Origin: Alphaproteobacteria bacterium
GTDB taxonomy: Bacteria; Pseudomonadota; Alphaproteobacteria; Elsterales; Elsteraceae
Assembly: GCA_013297545.1 (NCBI GenBank)
Contig: JAAFHH010000017.1
Location: 1,882-9,769 of the forward strand
DNA: 7,888 nucleotides
Reading direction: 5' to 3'
Each line of letters starts with the position of its first letter. Position 1 is the stretch's first letter. The position numbers and the translations under genes were made by a program. The notes below the pieces were generated by a model. That model did no database searches. It worked only from the letters and a program-made list of their open reading frames with translations, and was not told the origin of the DNA. This document shows, one piece after another, positions 5,481 to 7,888 of this stretch.

Positions 5481-6428
5481 TCACACCACCCGATCCGGCG
5501 GCTCCTGCTCCGCCCGGACAGCGTCGAGATTGTCCAGCGCCTTCATGCCCATCGCTGTTCGGGTCTCCACCGTTGCGGAGCCGAGGTGGGGTAGCAGCAC
5601 CGCGTTCTCCAAGCTGAGATAGCCCGGATGCAGCGCCGGCTCGCCGCGGAACACGTCGAGGCCGGCGGCGGCGAGGTGGCCGGAGGTCAATGCGGCGATC
5701 ACCGCCTCATCGTCGACCAAGGCTCCGCGCGCCGTGTTGACCAGTACGGCACCGGGCGGCAGCAAGCTAAGACGCCGGGCGTCGATTAGGCGCTCGGTCG
5801 TGGCCGTCGCGGGGGCGTTCAAGGACAGTACGTCGGCGACATGGCACAGGCTGTCGACGTTGCTGTGGTAGATCGCACCCAATTCCTGGTCCGGCGGCAG
5901 GCGGGTGCGGTTGTGGTAGTGGATCGCCATACCAAAGGCGCGGGCACGGGCGGCGAGCGCTTGCCCGATTCGGCCCATGCCGTAGATGCCAAGGCGGCGG
6001 GTGGAGAGGTGCAGACCCATCAGCTGGGTCGGCGTCCAGCCGGTCCAGCGGCCGGCGCGCACCATGCGCTCGCCCTCGCCAGCGCGTCGGCAGGCAGCCA
6101 GGATCAACAGCATCGCGATGTCCGCGGTCGCGTCGGTCAGCACATCCGGTGTGTTGGTGACGATCAGGCCGCGCGCCTGGGCGGCGGCCAGATCGATGTG
6201 ATCAACCCCGACCGAGAAGGTCGCGAGCACGCGCACGCTCGGCTGCAACACCGCAATCGTTTCGGCATCGAAGCGATCAACCGCACAGCAGAGGACCCCA
6301 TCGACCTCGGCTGCTGCGAGGGCCGCACGGCTCATCGGCTGGTCGGTTGGGTTCAAGGTCGCGGTGTAGTCGCGGGCGGCGCGGGCTTCGACACTGTCTG
6401 GCAGGCGGCGGGTGACGAGCAGGCGCAT
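5481..6428 (-). CDS. D-2-hydroxyacid dehydrogenase, glyoxylate reductase (GyaR/GRHPR) type
   Basis: A 315-residue cytoplasmic oxidoreductase, normal length for the family, expected to interconvert a 2-oxoacid and its D-2-hydroxyacid. The substrate-binding N-terminal lobe contains FSVGVDHIDL (71-80) and GLIVTNTPDVLTDATAD (87-103), characteristic of glyoxylate/hydroxypyruvate reductases. The Rossmann loop is GMGRIG (150-155), and YHNR (171-174) places Arg174 after the second strand, as in NADP(H) enzymes. Catalytic residues are Arg234 (NTARG), Glu263 (DVFRGEP) and His281 (LPHLGSAT). The start at 6428 is chosen because the N-terminus MRLLVTRRLP matches the family and GAGG lies just upstream within the stop of the preceding DUF1194 gene, 7 bases away. 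It is the last gene of the leftward phaC-DUF1194 run. It belongs to a different subfamily from the GhrA-like enzyme in this window, so the two are not a recent duplicate. Glyoxylate is the likely but unproven substrate. Confidence 0.92.
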   Translation of the reverse strand: MRLLVTRRLPDSVEARAARDYTATLNPTDQPMSRAALAAAEVDGVLCCAVDRFDAETIAVLQPSVRVLATFSVGVDHIDLAAAQARGLIVTNTPDVLTDATADIAMLLILAACRRAGEGERMVRAGRWTGWTPTQLMGLHLSTRRLGIYGMGRIGQALAARARAFGMAIHYHNRTRLPPDQELGAIYHSNVDSLCHVADVLSLNAPATATTERLIDARRLSLLPPGAVLVNTARGALVDDEAVIAALTSGHLAAAGLDVFRGEPALHPGYLSLENAVLLPHLGSATVETRTAMGMKALDNLDAVRAEQEPPDRVV

Positions 6429-6433
6429 CAGAT

Positions 6434-6437
6434 CCTC
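6434..6437 (-). promoter_or_regulatory. Ribosome-binding site overlapping the DUF1194 stop codon
   Basis: On the minus strand GAGG lies 5 bases before the ATG at 6428 and shares bases with the TGA (6438-6436) of the upstream gene. It supports the chosen start and coupled translation. Confidence 0.6.
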
Positions 6438-7119
6438 ATGCGATTTCGAGGAGAAGCTTTTCCAACACCGCGCGGTCAAAGTCCGCCATGGAATTGGCCG
6501 GGCGAGAGAACGCATTGAGGCCGCCGATCACGCGCGCCCGGTAGTAGGCATCAAGCCAGGGATCTTCGCTCAGGATCGGCAGGCCGTTGATTACAATGCC
6601 GCGGGCAATCGCGCGGTCGCGGGCGTACACCGGGTCCGGCCCATTGTTGTTGCGGCCGTCGCCGGAGACGTCGATCACCCGGCGCCGGGCCTGCGCGCCT
6701 GCTCGATCGAGCAGCGCCATGCTGCCTTCGATCGCCCCGGACAGCGAGGTCGCACTGCCCATCCGTCGTTCCACGCGCGCAATGGCGGCCGCCAGCTCCA
6801 GACTGTCGCTGGCGCTGCTGACGCGAATCCACGGTACGGACTGGTGCATGCTGCCGTAGTAGGACCACTGCGCGAAGGTCACCAGGATCGCCTCAAACGG
6901 CCCGGTGGTGGCGGCGTGGATCACGCGGGCATCACGAAACGCGCGGGCGTAGCCGTCGAGCTGCAGGCGGAATTCGCCGTCGTCGATCGAGAGCGAGGCG
7001 TCGACCGCGAGCACCAGGGCGAGGTCAACCGGCGGTGCTTCAGTGGCCAGCACAGGGCGGGCGAAGGCGGCCCCGGCGGCGGCACCGATCAGCGCCAAGC
7101 TCCGCCGCCGGGTGGTCAT
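6436..7119 (-). CDS. DUF1194 (VWA-like) exported protein with Tat-type signal
   Basis: A 227-residue protein of the DUF1194 family, a von Willebrand factor A-like domain found mainly in Alphaproteobacteria and without an established role. The N-terminus TTRRRSLALIGAAAGAAF looks like a twin-arginine signal (RRSLAL) with cleavage near VLA-TEA (23-28), implying export of a folded, probably metal-loaded, protein. The metal-ion-dependent adhesion site is complete: Asp40-x-Ser42-x-Ser44 in DASLSID, Thr124 in SATSLSG and Asp154 in DVSGDGRNNNG (150-160). The family's C-terminal pattern is present: INGLPIL (177-183), AYYRARVIGG (191-200) and a closing KLLLEIA. It lies 3 bases after the stop of phaC and 7 bases before the glyoxylate-reductase-type gene, so all three are probably one transcript. 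Only a weak AAGG, 11 bases from the ATG, precedes it; translation may rely on ribosomes leaving phaC. Its job is unknown; metal-dependent protein binding in the periplasm is inferred from the VWA fold. Confidence 0.9.
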   Translation of the reverse strand: MTTRRRSLALIGAAAGAAFARPVLATEAPPVDLALVLAVDASLSIDDGEFRLQLDGYARAFRDARVIHAATTGPFEAILVTFAQWSYYGSMHQSVPWIRVSSASDSLELAAAIARVERRMGSATSLSGAIEGSMALLDRAGAQARRRVIDVSGDGRNNNGPDPVYARDRAIARGIVINGLPILSEDPWLDAYYRARVIGGLNAFSRPANSMADFDRAVLEKLLLEIA

Positions 7120-7122
7120 CGC

Positions 7123-7888
7123 TCAGTTCGCCTTGACTTGGACGTAGGCGCCGGGGGCCGGCTCCAGCGCCTTCAGGCCGCCCTCGCCGGGAACTCGAGC
7201 GGGTACGGTGCCGCCGCTGAACTTCGCCGCCCACTTCGCCCATTCCGGCCACCAGGACCCTGGGTGTTGGACTGCCTTCTCCAGCCACGCGTCCGGTGAT
7301 TTCACGATCCGGTTGTTCAGCCAGTAGCAGTACTTGTTGGCCGCTGGCGGGTTCACCACGCCGGCGATATGGCCCGATGCGCTCAAGCAGAACGTGACCT
7401 TACCGCCGAAGGTCTGGGTCGCACTGTAGGTGCTTTTCCACGGTGCGATGTGGTCTTCGCGGGTCGACAGGAAGAAGGTCGGGGTTTTGATGTTGCCAAG
7501 ATCCAACGGCACGCCCCCCAGCGTGATGCCGCCTGGCTTCACCAGCATGTTCTTCTGGTACATCTGGCGCAGATAGAACGAATGCATGGCCGCTGGCATG
7601 CGCGTGCTGTCGGAATTCCAGTACAGGAGGTCGAACGGGAACGGATCTTTGCCGAGCAAGTAGTTGTTGACCACAAACGACCAAATCAGGTCGTTCGCGC
7701 GCAGCATGTTGAAGGTGGTCGCCATCGCGCGGCCGTCGAGGAAGCCATCGCGGTTCATCCGCTCTTCCAACGCCTGCAGCTGTTCTTCATCGATGAAGAC
7801 AGAGAGTTCGCCGGCTTCGGCAAAGTCGGTCATGGTGGTCAGGAACGTGGCAGATGCAACGCGGGTGTCGCCCTTCACCGCTTGGTAG
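7123..7888 (-). CDS. phaC: Class I poly(3-hydroxyalkanoate) synthase, C-terminal part (5' end beyond the window)
   Basis: About 254 C-terminal residues of PhaC, which polymerises 3-hydroxyacyl-CoA into storage polyester at the granule surface. Strong family landmarks are SATFLTTMTDF, FNMLRANDLIWSFVVNNYLLG, FDLLYWNSDSTRMPAAMH, STREDHIAPWKSTY, SASGHIAGVVNPPA, HPGSWWPEW and the ending APGAYVQVK. The catalytic Asp is in EDHIAPW (codon 7455-7453) and the His in SGHIAG (codon 7371-7369). The Cys of the lipase-like box and the N-terminal domain lie to the right, outside the window; full-length class I enzymes have about 550-600 residues. The frame stays open to the last base, and the codon at 7878 is an internal GTG, not a start. 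Extent and motifs fit class I (PhaC alone) rather than the shorter class III/IV enzymes. It is the first visible gene of a leftward run with the DUF1194 and dehydrogenase genes. Confidence 0.96.
   Translation of the reverse strand, partial: YQAVKGDTRVASATFLTTMTDFAEAGELSVFIDEEQLQALEERMNRDGFLDGRAMATTFNMLRANDLIWSFVVNNYLLGKDPFPFDLLYWNSDSTRMPAAMHSFYLRQMYQKNMLVKPGGITLGGVPLDLGNIKTPTFFLSTREDHIAPWKSTYSATQTFGGKVTFCLSASGHIAGVVNPPAANKYCYWLNNRIVKSPDAWLEKAVQHPGSWWPEWAKWAAKFSGGTVPARVPGEGGLKALEPAPGAYVQVKAN

Noticed and set aside
5472..5487. Small hairpin GGTGT/ACACC with a 6-base loop between the convergent stop codons, considered as a bidirectional terminator.
   Set aside because: The stem is only five pairs, it overlaps the dehydrogenase stop and last codon, and there is no T-rich run on either strand.
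5841..6518. A 225-residue plus-strand frame opposite the GyaR-type dehydrogenase.
   Set aside because: The opposite strand carries a complete dehydrogenase with all catalytic residues; this frame has no motif of its own.
6412..7299. A 295-residue plus-strand frame opposite the DUF1194 gene and its neighbours.
   Set aside because: It is a GC-rich antisense shadow crossing three well-supported minus-strand genes, with low-complexity composition and no recognisable motif.

Overview
This is a GC-rich, gene-dense bacterial segment with nine protein-coding genes and almost no non-coding DNA. The longest gap is 72 bases. A class I-type poly(3-hydroxyalkanoate) synthase next to a Tat-exported DUF1194 von Willebrand factor A (VWA) protein, together with the base composition, suggests an alphaproteobacterium, perhaps of the Rhodospirillales type. 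That placement is inferred from gene content; no rRNA or marker gene is present. No tRNA, rRNA, CRISPR array, insertion sequence or phage gene was seen.

Left block (1-3869): two short transcription units diverge around position 1770. Leftward, an MFS transporter of the monocarboxylate-transporter-like type is followed, through an ATGA stop/start overlap, by a crotonase-fold (enoyl-CoA hydratase/isomerase family) gene that runs off the left edge and lacks both classical catalytic glutamates. Rightward, a GhrA-type glyoxylate/hydroxypyruvate reductase is followed 8 bases later by a zinc-dependent deacylase of the succinylglutamate desuccinylase/aspartoacylase family. Together they look like an uptake-and-processing module for a small carboxylate or N-acylated amino acid. 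The substrate is not known.

Middle block (3870-5467): after the 72-base gap come two tandem paralogous secreted solute-binding-like proteins, about half identical over their mature parts and alignable by eye without gaps. No permease or ATPase gene lies nearby.

Right block (5468-7888, all leftward): a tight operon-like run of phaC (its 3' part only, entering from the right edge), a Tat-exported DUF1194/VWA protein, and a second, GyaR/GRHPR-type D-2-hydroxyacid dehydrogenase. Gaps are 3 and 7 bases. It converges on the second solute-binding gene with 13 bases between stop codons.

The most unusual points are the orphan pair of solute-binding proteins with a non-standard ligand-pocket motif, the DUF1194 protein between a PHA synthase and a ketoacid reductase, the uncharacterised reductase-deacylase pair, and the crotonase without its usual glutamates. 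Nothing here amounts to a clearly new defence or mobile system.
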